Below are positions 51,274 to 60,719 of a DNA stretch of 64,000 nucleotides, piece by piece; position 1 is the first letter of the stretch, and each line of letters opens with the position of its first letter. A program made the translations under genes and the position numbers. The notes beneath the pieces were generated by a model. That model made no database searches. It had not been told where the DNA came from and was given only the letters and a program-made list of their open reading frames with translations. This stretch comes from Lepidostoma basale (taxonomy: Eukaryota; Arthropoda; Insecta; Trichoptera; Lepidostomatidae): assembly GCA_022606425.2 (NCBI GenBank), contig JAHDVF020001251.1:1474501-1538500 (forward strand). Direction: 5' to 3'.

Positions 51274-51510
51274 GTCGACCTTCGTGGCAGAGTGGTTAGA
51301 AGCTCTGACTTCCATACCGAAGGTCCCGGGTTCGATTCCCGGCGATGGCAGTGTGATTGTCACATTGTCTTTGGTCTGGTATAGAATTCACGTGACAATA
51401 AATGGCGATAGATTGGCTACCTATCACATATCATGTGGATCATCAATATAATAGCTAAAAATAATGTGTATACAGTAATTGGGTTTAAGCGACCTGTTGT
51501 ATACAAAAAA
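51274..51510 (+). mobile_element. tRNA-derived SINE, 3' end type 2
   Basis: A box TGGCAGAGTGG (51285-51295), B box GGTTCGATTCC (51329-51339), common body, then AATAGCTAAAAATAATGTGT and GACCTGTTGTATAC plus a poly(A) run. The last ~70 bp differ from type 1. Confidence 0.88.
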
Positions 51511-51519
51511 AAAAAAAAC

Positions 51520-52110
51520 CCTTTTTTTTTCCTGTTTTTAGATGGTGTCCATTTTAAACAGCATTTCTTCACTCTCATGTTAGACAATAATACTCCTTTC
51601 GTTTAACTGTACGTAGTGGGTCTGTTACAATCGGGCCTACCTATTTGCTATAACGGGCGTCTCTTGGAGACCGGAAGATAAAGGTGGTAGGAGAGGGGGG
51701 GGGGTACAGCCTCCCACCGGTCCTCACATGTCGGCAGCCAATCCATCACGACGTGACGGTAGATTGGGCATCTCTTTGAGACGGTTCAACAAAGAGCCGT
51801 TACGCGTTATTACTATGCGGACAGTGTTGGCCAACGGTGGCTCGCGGTCCCAAAATAGTGGTCCCCATTATATATTATTGAAACAAATATAAATTTGTTG
51901 TCTGCATCGTAAAATATCAGATGATAATTTTTTTATAATTTTGTAATAATTTTATAAAAAAATTACAGGAGCATTTTACAATAATTATGCAGTCGAGATT
52001 AATACATCAGACGTGAAGTTATCTCAGCTCACGACCGAATGCTAACCCTTTAAGTGCCGGATTGATTTAGTATGGTTAATTTCGTTGGGCCGTCAATTTT
52101 ATTCATCGTT
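51520..52110. other. Unassigned; GC-rich family T segment 51610-51850
   Basis: CGTGACGGTAGATTGG and the following ~25 bp recur near 59.57 kb. No ORF; nature unknown. Confidence 0.4.
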
Positions 52111-52112
52111 AA

Positions 52113-52497
52113 TACATACATAACTAACTAACTAACTAACCATCACGCCGTTTCCCCGAAGGGATAGGCAGAAAGAATGAATTGCCAAACTTTTCTTTCC
52201 TGACATATTTCTCTCGCTTCGTCAACATTCATACATCGTGGCATGCACGCGTGTCGATTTCTCTGACTCCTCACGTGGCCGACATTCAATATTTGATTTA
52301 TTTGATCGTGTCACGTTTTTCTCGGTCTTCCTCTATTTCTGGTTCCATTTACATCGTTAACATGTACTTTTTTACTATTCTTTCTTCATTCATTCTTTCC
52401 ATATGTCCACACCATCTTAATTATCCTTTCATTATTTTGTTCATAACACAATCATTCACACTGCATTCACTTCTTATATTTTCATTCGACACTATCA
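52113..52497 (-). pseudogene. LINE-A1 3' end
   Basis: CTAA tail x4, CCATCACGCCGTTTCCCC, then the complement of the A1 C-terminus to the RVSNENIRSECSVND region. Confidence 0.82.
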
Positions 52498-52519
52498 TGC
52501 CCTATCGTGTTAATTATTT

Positions 52520-52630
52520 TATAACTATTATATTGATTCTTGTGTCATGCGAAAGGTAGCCAATCTATCGCCATTTTACTGTCACGTGATTTCTACACCA
52601 GATCAATGACAGCGTGACAACCACATTTTA
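52520..52630 (-). mobile_element. SINE body fragment
   Basis: Complement of the ATGGCGATAGATTGG and ACTGT..GGTCTGGTGT segments; head missing. Confidence 0.7.
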
Positions 52631-53077
52631 TATTGAATTTGTAATTGGAAATTGAGACCACTTAGCACATTTGTTTGATTTAAATTAAATATCAATTTAA
52701 GACTTGACTACCCCTGCCGTCCCATTGTGGCATAATAATATTATACTAACACTATACATTTATGCGATAGGCCCCATAAATAATAATATTGTATTTTCAA
52801 CAGTGGCTCAAGCGTATTCGGGTTTAATCGGAAATTCACGAAGGGCCCGGACGAGCGAGGACCGAAGCGATCGGACGGCTACCCAGACCGGCCGTTGGCG
52901 GGAAAAAAAAACATACACAGGGTCGAAATAAACTTTTATGCCTTTGTTGTGGGACCCTTTGAAAATAAAGTGGTATTTCTATTTTTCCATATGATGGCTC
53001 GTTTAGCCGAATGAATATAAGATTAAACCACGACGTTTTGTTGCTGATAGCGACTTGCAAGTCAATACATATGTTCT
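52631..53077. other. Unassigned; GC-rich 52830-52905
   Basis: No TE or domain recognised. Confidence 0.35.
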
Positions 53078-53932
53078 TCTTCTTCTCGTTCTGTCACACC
53101 TCCGTGGTGCATAGGACCTTAAGGCTGGCGGTAGCCTTTCACATTACGTTATAAAGATCTTCTGCTTAATGCTTAAATCTAATCTGTAAATTGAAACTGA
53201 CATGTGAATTGTGGTGTTGGATATTAACATATATACAACTTCCAAAATTTGTCAGACATGGTGGTCATAAGAAAGGTGGAATGGGGAATGTTGTAATTAC
53301 ATAGAGCGTGAGCTTAACCCAACCAATGACATGTCATAAGTCCTGTAAACACCTCGATCACCACATTCGGTTTCCAGTTTGCATCTTCGTCTCTATTGAG
53401 ATCAAATTAATCCTTAAATTGATAACACGCAATGGGTAAATAAAATCCAGTATTCGTCTACAAGTATTTGTATACATTCAAAATGTTGTATGAACCTTTT
53501 CCACCCGACTCTATCGCATGTCTGATACGTAACATCATCCCGAGTGTGGTCTGCTGCTTTGACCACTTCTCCAGGTGGCTCTAGGTCTGCATCACTTCCT
53601 TTTTCTCCATAGAGGACCAGGGTGTGACCGATCCACGGCCATTTGCTTCTAGCGACTTGTTCTCTGATTGGCTTTTCGCCTGCCATGGTCCAGAGAACGG
53701 AATTTGACACTGTTTGGGGCCAATAGATCTTGAATATTGAGCGAAGGCGCCTATTTATAAACACCTGGAGTGTTCCAATAACGTCCGCGGTAGATTTCCA
53801 AGTCTCGCATCCGTACAGCAGTACGCTTTTAAAGATACTGTTGAATATTTGGAGCTTGAGCTTTTTCGAAATGATTCTGGAACGCCATACAGAGCGAAGC
53901 TTTGCGAAAGCTCCTCTTGCCTTGCAATACAT
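53078..53932 (-). pseudogene. LINE-G interrupted by family R
   Basis: 3' tip 53078-53115 (AAG tail, CACACCTCCGTGGTGCATAG) and the main part 53487-53932. Minus frame: YCKARGAFAKLRSVWRSRII, FKSVLLYGCETWKSTADVIG, INRRLRSIFKIYWPQTVSNS and RSKWPWIGHTL, then shifts before the KRFIQ end. The copy at 15.2 kb shows the uninterrupted junction. Confidence 0.85.
53116..53486 (-). repeat. Family R unit inserted in LINE-G
   Basis: Single unit whose ends are fixed by the LINE-G target: complement starts TACAACATTTTGAATGTATA and ends AAAGGCTACCGCCAGCC. About 371 bp. Confidence 0.8.
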
Positions 53933-53980
53933 ATGTTAATATTGAATGAAAACGTCTGTTTTTGATAAGATTTAGAAAGG

Positions 53981-54215
53981 TGACGACCTTCGTGGCCGAG
54001 TGGCAAGAGCTTTGACTGTCATACCGAAAGTCCCGGGTTCGATTCCCGGCGATGCTAGTATGATCGTCACACTGTCATTGGTCTGGTGTAGAATTCACGT
54101 GTCAATAAAATGGCGATAGATTAGCTACCTATCACATGCCATGAAAATCAATATTATAGTAGAACCCTTTACATCGATTTGGCTTGTGCTGTAATGATGT
54201 TAAGAACGATTCATC
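53981..54215 (+). mobile_element. tRNA-derived SINE, full length, 3' end type 1
   Basis: A box TGGCCGAGTGG (53993-54003), B box GGTTCGATTCC (54036-54046), body, then ATTATAGTAGAACCCTTTAC to AAGAACGATTCATCAAAAT. Pol III promoter elements are intact. Confidence 0.9.
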
Positions 54216-54224
54216 AAAATAATA

Positions 54225-54362
54225 ATACTTTTAAATAAATTTAAGGCATTAATACTGTGGATTTCCATATTAACGATTATTTTACGAATTTAAACAATTT
54301 TTTCCACATTTGATTTTATTTTTCTTGACTTGTTTATTGAGAGAACGATATACACCGAGACA
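54225..54362. repeat. PLE family V piece
   Basis: TTAAGGCATTAATACTGTGG and TTTTCTTGACTTGTTTATTG; the GAAACATGTC motif is mutated. Confidence 0.5.
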
Positions 54363-54364
54363 TG

Positions 54365-54555
54365 GCTGAATTTATCAATTACTGGAAGGCGGCCGTGTTC
54401 GAAGTAGGAACAATCGGCGAGCGTGCATGTCACGACGTGTGAATGTAGTAGAGGTGCGAGGGTTATGTCAGGATAGAACAGTGTTGCGGTCCATCCTCTC
54501 TGTCTTACCTCCGGGAAATTATTTAATAATAAAGTGATGGTTAAATAGTTATTTA
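54365..54555 (+). pseudogene. LINE-A2 3' tip
   Basis: LLEGGRVRSRNNRRACMSRR-like, QDRTVLRSILSVLPPG, with a 20-bp insertion before the end and a GTTAAATAGTTA tail. Confidence 0.7.
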
Positions 54556-54893
54556 GTAATTAATTAATTGAATTGGGGCTATTTTCAAATATGCAAATTA
54601 GTTTAAAGATTCTGAATTAATTAAAATGTATTTCGCATGTCAGCAGATTCCATTATTTTAATTCGTTTTATTTGTGGGAATTTCATTGGTTAACTGATTC
54701 GTATCAATCCTCGAATTTAATCAAACCATTTGCGATAAATTGTCACATTCCAATATTTTCCCCTATTTGAGTTAAATAATTAATATTATGCAAAGATCGT
54801 TAACAATTCATTATAAAAAAACTTTGAAATAACAGCTTGACTTGTGACAAAAAAAAATCTTTAATTACTCGAGTTTTTATTACCTTATTATTT
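54556..54893. other. Unassigned AT-rich
   Basis: Nothing recognised. Confidence 0.4.
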
Positions 54894-55025
54894 ACTCTTC
54901 TTTACGTATAAAATGAGTCCGGGTTCGATTCCCGCTGATTGCAGTATGATTGTCATTTTTCATTTGGTCTGGTGTAGAATACACGCGACAGATAAATGGC
55001 GATAGATTAGCTACCTATCATATGT
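54894..55025 (+). mobile_element. SINE variant lacking the A box
   Basis: ACGTATAAAATGAGTCCGGG replaces the tRNA 5' half; B box GGTTCGATTCC and body follow. The same replacement is at 55.77 kb. Confidence 0.75.
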
Positions 55026-55027
55026 CA

Positions 55028-55327
55028 TGACTAACTAATTAACTAACTAATCATCACGCCGTTTCCCCGGAGGGGTAGACAGACAGGATGGATCGCCCAT
55101 TGTTCTATCCTGGCATAATTGTCGCGCCTCTTCTAAATTCATACATTGTGACATGTACGCTCTTCGATTGTTCCTACTTCAAGCGTGACCGCCCTACAGT
55201 AATTGATTAATTTGGTCATGCCACGTCTTCCTTGGCCTTCCTCGACTTCTTTTCCCATTCACACTACTTGTAGGTATATATCTTTTTAACCATTCTTTCC
55301 TCATCCATTCGTTCCATAAGTTCAGTA
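55028..55327 (-). pseudogene. LINE-A2 3' end
   Basis: CTAA tail, CATCACGCCGTTTCCCCGGA, complement of the A2 C-terminus up to EERMVKK. Frames shifted. Confidence 0.8.
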
Positions 55328-55332
55328 TAGTA

Positions 55333-55765
55333 TACTAACTAACTAACCATCACGCCGTTTTGCCGGAAGGGTAGGCAGAGAGGATGGATCGCCCATTTTT
55401 CTATCCTGGCATAATTCTCGAGTCTCTTCTACATTCACACATCGTGACATGCACGCTCGTCGACTGTTCCTACTTCATTTGGTCATGCCATATCTTCCTT
55501 GGCTTTCCTCGACTTTTTATCTCACTCATTCGTTCCATATGTCCAAACCATCTTAGTGACCCTTTCTTAATTTTATTTAACACGCATTCATCCGTCATTC
55601 CTTTCTCACTTCATCATTAGATATTCTATCATACATTGTTTTTCCGCACATTCTTCTTAGTGACCCCATTTCTACGGCATTTATCATACTTTCATCATTC
55701 TTCTGCCAACACCTAGCCTCACTTCAATACATAAGGGTCGGGAATAGAACTTCTTTGCTACAATT
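55333..55765 (-). pseudogene. LINE-A2, second copy in the same direction
   Basis: CTAA tail, then a copy extending to VLFPTLMYGSEARCWQKND-like sequence; a deletion removes part of GRPRKTWHDQINQLL. Confidence 0.8.
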
Positions 55766-55767
55766 AC

Positions 55768-55955
55768 TGTTCTCTACGTATAAAATGAGTCTGGTTTCGA
55801 TTCCCGCCGATGGTAGTATTATTGTCACACTTTGTTTGGTCTGACTGATAGCTACCTATCACATATCATGAGAATCGTTACGTATATAATAGCTAAAAAC
55901 AAATTGTATACAGTAATTGAGTTCAAACGACATGTTGTGTACAAAAAATGTTATT
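55768..55955 (+). mobile_element. SINE variant lacking the A box, 3' end type 2
   Basis: ACGTATAAAATGAGTCTGG, B-box region TTTCGATTCCC, shortened body, then AATAGCTAAAAACAAATTGT and the type 2 end. Confidence 0.75.
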
Positions 55956-56204
55956 TAGTAATTATTAAATCAGGTGAATTTAAAGCGAGTGTACTATATA
56001 TAATACGTAATTATTTTATAATAAGGTTTAAGTTACTTTGAAAATATTCTAAGAACATGAAAGTTTGTGTAATGTTTTTCATGTTATTGCTTTAACAAAG
56101 TTTTAATTATAATAATTAATGAAAATGATGTTTTTTTTTTTAATAAATGTTACGTTGTACTTATTAAAACAACACAAATTATTATTTTTTATTTGTCTTC
56201 TTCT
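55956..56204. other. Unassigned AT-rich
   Basis: Nothing recognised. Confidence 0.4.
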
Positions 56205-56395
56205 TCCTTACAGACATATAATTCTAGATCTTTTTCAATTACATTATAAGAATTTAAAGCATAAAAAATTAAGCTTAACATTTATACTGCATCCCTGAGG
56301 CTACTCACACTATCACGAAATATGTCGACCTCCGAGGCGACCCGATTAAGCAATAAGATTGCCCTACCCACAGGCATAATTATGACAGGTTGGTT
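56205..56395 (-). pseudogene. LINE-N2 3' end
   Basis: Minus frame VGRAILLLNRVASEVDIFRD and SVSSLRDAV then stop, with an AAG tail at the left edge (56198-56208). Confidence 0.75.
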
Positions 56396-56439
56396 CTGCA
56401 GCGCGGCAAATAAAACAATCTGTGCTGTCTTTGAAGAAG

Positions 56440-56810
56440 GCAATTATCCGCACTTCCACATTTGCTCGGCGAACTCCTCGGCAATAGGAATATTAGTTGA
56501 GCCGAAGCTTTGCCCCAGTACAAATTTCGGGGATCGAGCGTTCGCGGTAGCCGGTCCATCAGCTTGGAACAATCTCCCTTCACACCTCAGATGCATAAAT
56601 GATCCGACAGATTTCAGATCTAAACTGAAAACCCATCTTTTTCATATTTCATACCCAATTTAAACATTTATACTTTGTTCTACTATACTTTTTAACCGAT
56701 CGCGAAAATTTTGATTTTTAGATTTAAAACACGTCTTAATGCGCCCTTGAGGTGATTACATCACATGAATGGCGCTATAAAAGTTAGCATATTATTATTA
56801 TTATCAGGGA
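56440..56810 (+). pseudogene. LINE-H 3' end with (TTA)n tail
   Basis: Open to 56663: ICSANSSAIGILVEPKLCPS, FGDRAFAVAGPSAWNNLPSH, LRCINDPTDFRSKLKTHLFH and ISYPI, then stop. The 3' untranslated region and TTA repeat at 56789-56803 follow. Best-preserved LINE-H end in the window. It abuts LINE-N2 head-to-head. Confidence 0.85.
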
Positions 56811-57080
56811 CAAATAGAACTTCATCATGGCCCAGCCATAGAGGACTCCCTCCGCTTACCCGAAGCTGTTATAGACGCAGCGGCGCCTTTCGTCAGCTTC
56901 ACTCGTGCACTCCCTAGGCCCGTCCCCCGTCCATGCGGGACTTACGTTATTAAATCAATTTTGAACCCGCGACCTTCGGTGTGACAATCACCGCACTTGA
57001 CACTCGGCCACGAATCTCGTCGAACCAGAAATGTTATGAAAATGGCTGAAAAGAAGAAGAAGATAATATTTATAATAAAA
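56811..57080. other. GC-rich stretch with SINE head
   Basis: 56958-57026 is the complement of a SINE tRNA-like head (GAACCCGCGACC, CACTCGGCCACG). 56811-56945 is unassigned. Confidence 0.5.
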
Positions 57081-57137
57081 TTATCTTAAATATTATATGT
57101 CCATTGTTTTTTTTTTGCCAAAACACTATGATACCTT

Positions 57138-57534
57138 AACATTATAAACTGTTTAATTAAATAACTTTGTTTTATGTATCACAATTGCATTTTATTTCAC
57201 GCAATAGCTGTTTCGTCAACCTATGTTGACATCATCAGGTGTTACAATAATATATGAAATGTCAAATTTTCGTGATTTTTCGAACCTTTATGTGTATTTG
57301 TTCCTATGTTAATTTGAATAATTTCTTTCAAAATTACGAGTAAATCAAAGAAATTATTCAAATCGACATAGGAACTAATACACATAAAGGTTCGAAAAAT
57401 CACGAAAATTTGACATTTGATATATTATTGTTACACCTGATGATGTCAACATAGGTTGATGAAACAGCTGTCACGTAAAATAAAATACAATTGTGATTCA
57501 TAAAACAAAGTTATTCAATCTAACAGTTTATAAA
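57138..57534. repeat. PLE family 1 long palindrome
   Basis: Arms of about 190 bp that are close inverted copies, spacer about 15-20 bp. A hammerhead-like motif sits in each arm in opposite orientation. Confidence 0.8.
57431..57478 (+). ncRNA. Hammerhead ribozyme-like motif with CAGCTG stem III
   Basis: CTGATGA (57437-57443), one extra T, stem II GTCAAC/GTTGAT, GAAA (57461-57464), CAGCTG, TC ending at 57472. Stem I pairs at four positions with an inner mismatch. The mirror copy at 57201-57238 has CTATT instead of CTGTC. Confidence 0.65.
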
Positions 57535-57884
57535 TATAATATTATAGGTACATCTCGAACCACCTGTTCTCGATCTCTTTCAAATATGAATGGCATCCTT
57601 ATTTGGTTCGATACAGATTAGTTTTCTTTATCGGCATCTAGCTCCTGTACTGTAATAATCAGCTGAAAGGAGAGAAAACTTATCTTTGAAGATGAGTAGC
57701 GAGATGTTTGAGTTTACTCCTCTTGTCATCTGGGCGTAAGACAGGGGTAATTACGTTCATTGTTTGAGTAAATTGTTTCCTCTTCAGAAGACTACGATGA
57801 ACTTTTTAATCAACTCTTAAAAAACTGACAATGTTTGCATGAATATAAAAAAGAATGTCTTTTGTCTAGTATAGTACATAGGTT

Positions 57885-57975
57885 CCCAAACTTTTTTGTC
57901 TCGTAGACCCCTTTGCCGATTTTTTATGTATTGTGTAACCCCGCTGCTTTCCTAATATTGATTTTTTCCAAATTC
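57885..57975 (+). mobile_element. hAT terminus remnant
   Basis: GGTTCCCAAACTTTTTTGTC then TCGTAGACCCC, typical of one hAT end; no partner end found. Confidence 0.55.
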
Positions 57976-58039
57976 ATCTCTTACTATACATTTGTTCTTT
58001 AAACCGACACCGAACTACTTACTTTGATTTGGGAATTTA

Positions 58040-58348
58040 TGTCTTTTTCTTCGATGGCCCTACAGCCCATATCGAGCCTTAGTCTCAAGTATTCTTCGTC
58101 TCCAACTCCTCCTGTCCTCCGCTTCGACTCTCCAATCTGACACTCGTAACAATTTCGCCCCATCTCTCCCAACTTCATCCTCCCATCGCAGCCTTGGTCG
58201 TTCAATTGGTCTTCTACCACCTGGGTGCCACTCCAGCTATCATTTGGGGTTCGCAATGACGGCATCCTCTGCACGTGACTGGCCCATCTCAGTTTATTCA
58301 GTCTGACCTGTGAATGACGATAAAGGCTAGAGAGTGCGGCATAATGAA
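58040..58348 (-). pseudogene. LINE-B 3' end with inverted 38-bp piece
   Basis: 58040-58313 is a minus LINE-B tip. 58311-58348 is the just-upstream part (VNDDKG-stop-RVRHNEE) in plus orientation. Same logic as the LINE-H inversion at 0.7 kb. Confidence 0.75.
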
Positions 58349-58555
58349 GAAAAATACCACCTCCTTCGACTGATATTAATAGGGAAAGTGGAAGGACGTC
58401 GGGGAATTGGTAGAAGGTAGCTGTCATGGCTGCGGAACATTAAATAGTAGACAGGAATTACAAGAATTGCAAGTGGCGCTGGGCAGAGATGCATTTGCTG
58501 CAGTGATCGCCAACGTTGGGGGGACCTGACACGGAACCAAAATAAGAAGAAAATG
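58349..58555 (+). pseudogene. LINE-F 3' tip
   Basis: EKYHLLRLILIGKVEGRRGI, GRR-stop-LSWLRNIK, then broken frames to the GGGACCTGACACGGAAC end and AAGAAGAAAA tail. Confidence 0.8.
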
Positions 58556-58764
58556 CTATTTTTTTAATTTATTTTATTTGATCTATTTAATAAAGAACGT
58601 CTGTTGTCTACATGTTTTATCATGGTTAATGGCATTGACATGAAGAAAGCAAGGTAGGCTTCCTTAGGGCTCTACACAAATTGAATGAAACCGGTTGGCG
58701 ATACTTATTTATAATAAAGTAGTTTTTTTATAATATTTTTTTATAATAAAGTAGTTTTTTTATA
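58556..58764. other. PLE-like remnant, AT-rich
   Basis: TTGAATGAAACCGGTTGGCG at 58680 resembles the GAAA-CCGG-TT half of a hammerhead; no first core recognised. Confidence 0.4.
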
Positions 58765-59322
58765 ATAAAGAATTTTGACAGGTGTAAAAATAAATTTTTC
58801 TTTTGTTCCAATGAAAATTTGAATAAATTCTTCAATATTATTTTTAAGTTCTTGCTGGTTAAGTGCCTAATTACAGCTAATTTAAAAAACGGTGGATACG
58901 TGTAACATAAATTAAATAAACACAAAAGTCCGGATCGTCCATGTCAACACGTGCAACATCGAAAAAAACATTATGTGCTAAATTAAAAAAACGGTGGATT
59001 CGTGGAACATAAATTAAATTGACAATATGTGCACCATCTAAAAAGAACATTTTGTGTTAAATTATTTTTATTTTGTTATTTTATTTTATATCATTGTATT
59101 TTATATTATTTGTTTTAGATTTATTTTGTGGGTGTTGGACGATCGAAGTGTGCGCGGGAGATGCCTATTGGTGGCTATGAGGTTCGCAACCCATCACACC
59201 GCGTCTCCCGCGGAGCGAAAAGAGAAGGATGGAGTGCCGCATCAGTAAAAGTGTGACAGTCCATTCTTTCTGCCTACCCTTTCGGGGAGACGGCGCGATG
59301 GTTAGTTAGTTAGTTAGTTTAA
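58765..59322 (+). mobile_element. Element S, near full length (about 555 bp)
   Basis: Starts AATTTTGACAGGTGTAAAAA. It contains the AACGGTGGAT(A/T)CGTG block twice (about 58885 and 58990), the AT-rich part, GTTGGACGATCGAAGTGTGC, GTTCGCAACCCATCACACC, the LINE-A-like tip from GTGTGACAGTCCATTC and (TTAG)4. Confidence 0.9.
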
Positions 59323-59724
59323 AACATATTTAATTCAATTTTTAAATATGTCAAACCACCAAATATTGGCTTCTTACCAAAGTTTATAAGATCTTAGTTG
59401 AAGAAATTATAAATAAGTAACCATTCAAACGTAAATATAATTATTTTGCTTTTGTAATTTCAGTCGTTTGGCCCCATGATTAAAATGTTCGTCAATCGAT
59501 CATCGGGCACCTGAAGGGTATATCGGAATTAACCCTTTCACCTCCGTTACCCCGCAGATGTCGTGGCGTGACGGTAAATTGGTTAAATCCCTCAAGACGG
59601 CGCCGATACCCCATCCCTTACCAGCAACCCTTAAGGGCGAGGGTGGGCGCTGGGGATTAAGACGCCCGGGCACACCGAATGACAAATTAATTATTAACCT
59701 AAATACAATGCAGATTTTTTAAAC
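59323..59724. other. Unassigned; GC-rich family T segment 59500-59690
   Basis: GGCGTGACGGTAAATTGG and CCCTCAAGACGG parallel 51.75 kb. No domain; may be part of an old element. Confidence 0.4.
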
Positions 59725-59932
59725 GGATTGCATTGAAATTATACCTTATGCATGGAAGCGAAGCATAGAACTGGTGAAAAAAGAAAAATAGTGGAATAAA
59801 TGCAGTAGAAATGAGATGTCTTAGACGAATGTGTGGGAAATCTGTATATGATTGAATCTCGAATGAAAATATAAGAATAATTATATAAATAAAATAACTT
59901 TGTATTTTACCACGGTAGGGTTATTATATTGA

Positions 59933-59972
59933 TGCCAACTAGTTTCGCTTGGACCCAAGCTTCATCAGGGCA
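59933..59972 (-). ncRNA. Hammerhead ribozyme motif, canonical core
   Basis: Minus strand: stem I TGCC/GGCA, CTGATGA (59968 to 59962), one extra A, stem II GCTTGG/CCAAGC, GAAA (59946-59943), CTAG, then T and T (position 17 at 59937). Mirror image of the next entry with no change in the motif. Confidence 0.75.
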
Positions 59973-60043
59973 GTATAATAACTTATTATACTTCCCTGAT
60001 GAAGTTATTATACTGTTAGTTATTACACTGATAGTTATTATAC

Positions 60044-60083
60044 TGCCCTGATGAAGCTTGGGTCCAAGCGAAACTAGTTGGCA
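60044..60083 (+). ncRNA. Hammerhead ribozyme motif, canonical core
   Basis: Stem I TGCC (60044-60047) with GGCA (60080-60083), CTGATGA (60048-60054), extra A at 60055, stem II GCTTGG (60056-60061) with CCAAGC (60064-60069), GAAA (60070-60073), stem III palindrome ACTAGT (60073-60078), position 17 at 60079. Predicted self-cleavage after 60079. Type I layout. Confidence 0.75.
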
Positions 60084-60270
60084 TCAATATAATAACCTTT
60101 CCGTGGTTAAATACAAAGTTATTTTATTTATATAATTATTTAAAATGTCTATCCACAAAGTGAGTGCTTTATATGAAGAAAATATAAGAAGTCAATCCGG
60201 TGCGAATTTGGGATCATTAAGACGGTTTGGACAGATGGAAAAAATGAATAAAGAAAGAATGGTAAAAAAT

Positions 60271-60719
60271 ATTTATTATTATTATTCTGATGACTTGTAT
60301 ATTAAGTGAGCCGTTTTGTAAAATCAATTACTCCAAGGGCTCACTAGGAAATGACTGACCTAACAGTGCAGTCCTTAGAAGTTTCTTAAATTTAACGTCA
60401 CTATCCTCATACTTAATACTAACATGGAGGCTATTCCACGCCAACGGACCCGCAACGCTGAATGCACGATCGTAGAAACTTGCTTTAATTCTGGCTCTGA
60501 CTGGAATTATTATGTTGTTTGCACTTGTTTCTACTGATCGGAGTGAACGTTGCCTTTCCGTTGGAATGGGTGTCACGCAGAGGTCCGATATATACGCTGG
60601 CGCTCTCTGGTGTCGAGCCTTAAACACTGTCAAACACAATTTATATTTTACTCGCTCTCGGATGTTAAGCCAGTGAAGGTCCTTCAGGAGCGGCGAGATA
60701 TGACGGTATTTTGGTTTTA
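60271..60719 (-). pseudogene. LINE-H2 3' end inserted in LINE-A1
   Basis: Minus frame open over 103 codons (60328-60639): LTVFKARHQRAPAYISDLCV, RQRSLRSVETSANNIIIPVR, FYDRAFSVAGPLAWNSLHVS, IKYEDSDVKFKKLLRTALLG and FPSEPLE, then stop. (TTA)n tail at 60271-60285. No lesion in this stretch. Confidence 0.85.

Larger units (their letters stand above)
59878..60177. mobile_element. Hammerhead-bearing PLE foldback, 300 bp, 13-bp target duplication
   Basis: GAAAATATAAGAA lies at 59865-59877 and 60178-60190, both part of the LINE-A1 target. The element is an imperfect palindrome with outer arms TTATATAAATAAAATAACTT and the complement, a hammerhead motif in each arm and a short AT-rich centre with CTGATGAAG-like repeats. 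No coding sequence. Confidence 0.85.

Noticed and set aside
14645..54060. True tRNA genes at the A/B-box heads (14.65, 51.28, 53.98 kb)
   Set aside because: The acceptor and anticodon arms do not close, the same body follows every head, and copies are dispersed. They are SINEs.
58675..58705. Complete hammerhead at GAAACCGGTTGGCG
   Set aside because: No CTGANGA-like core or stem II could be placed upstream.
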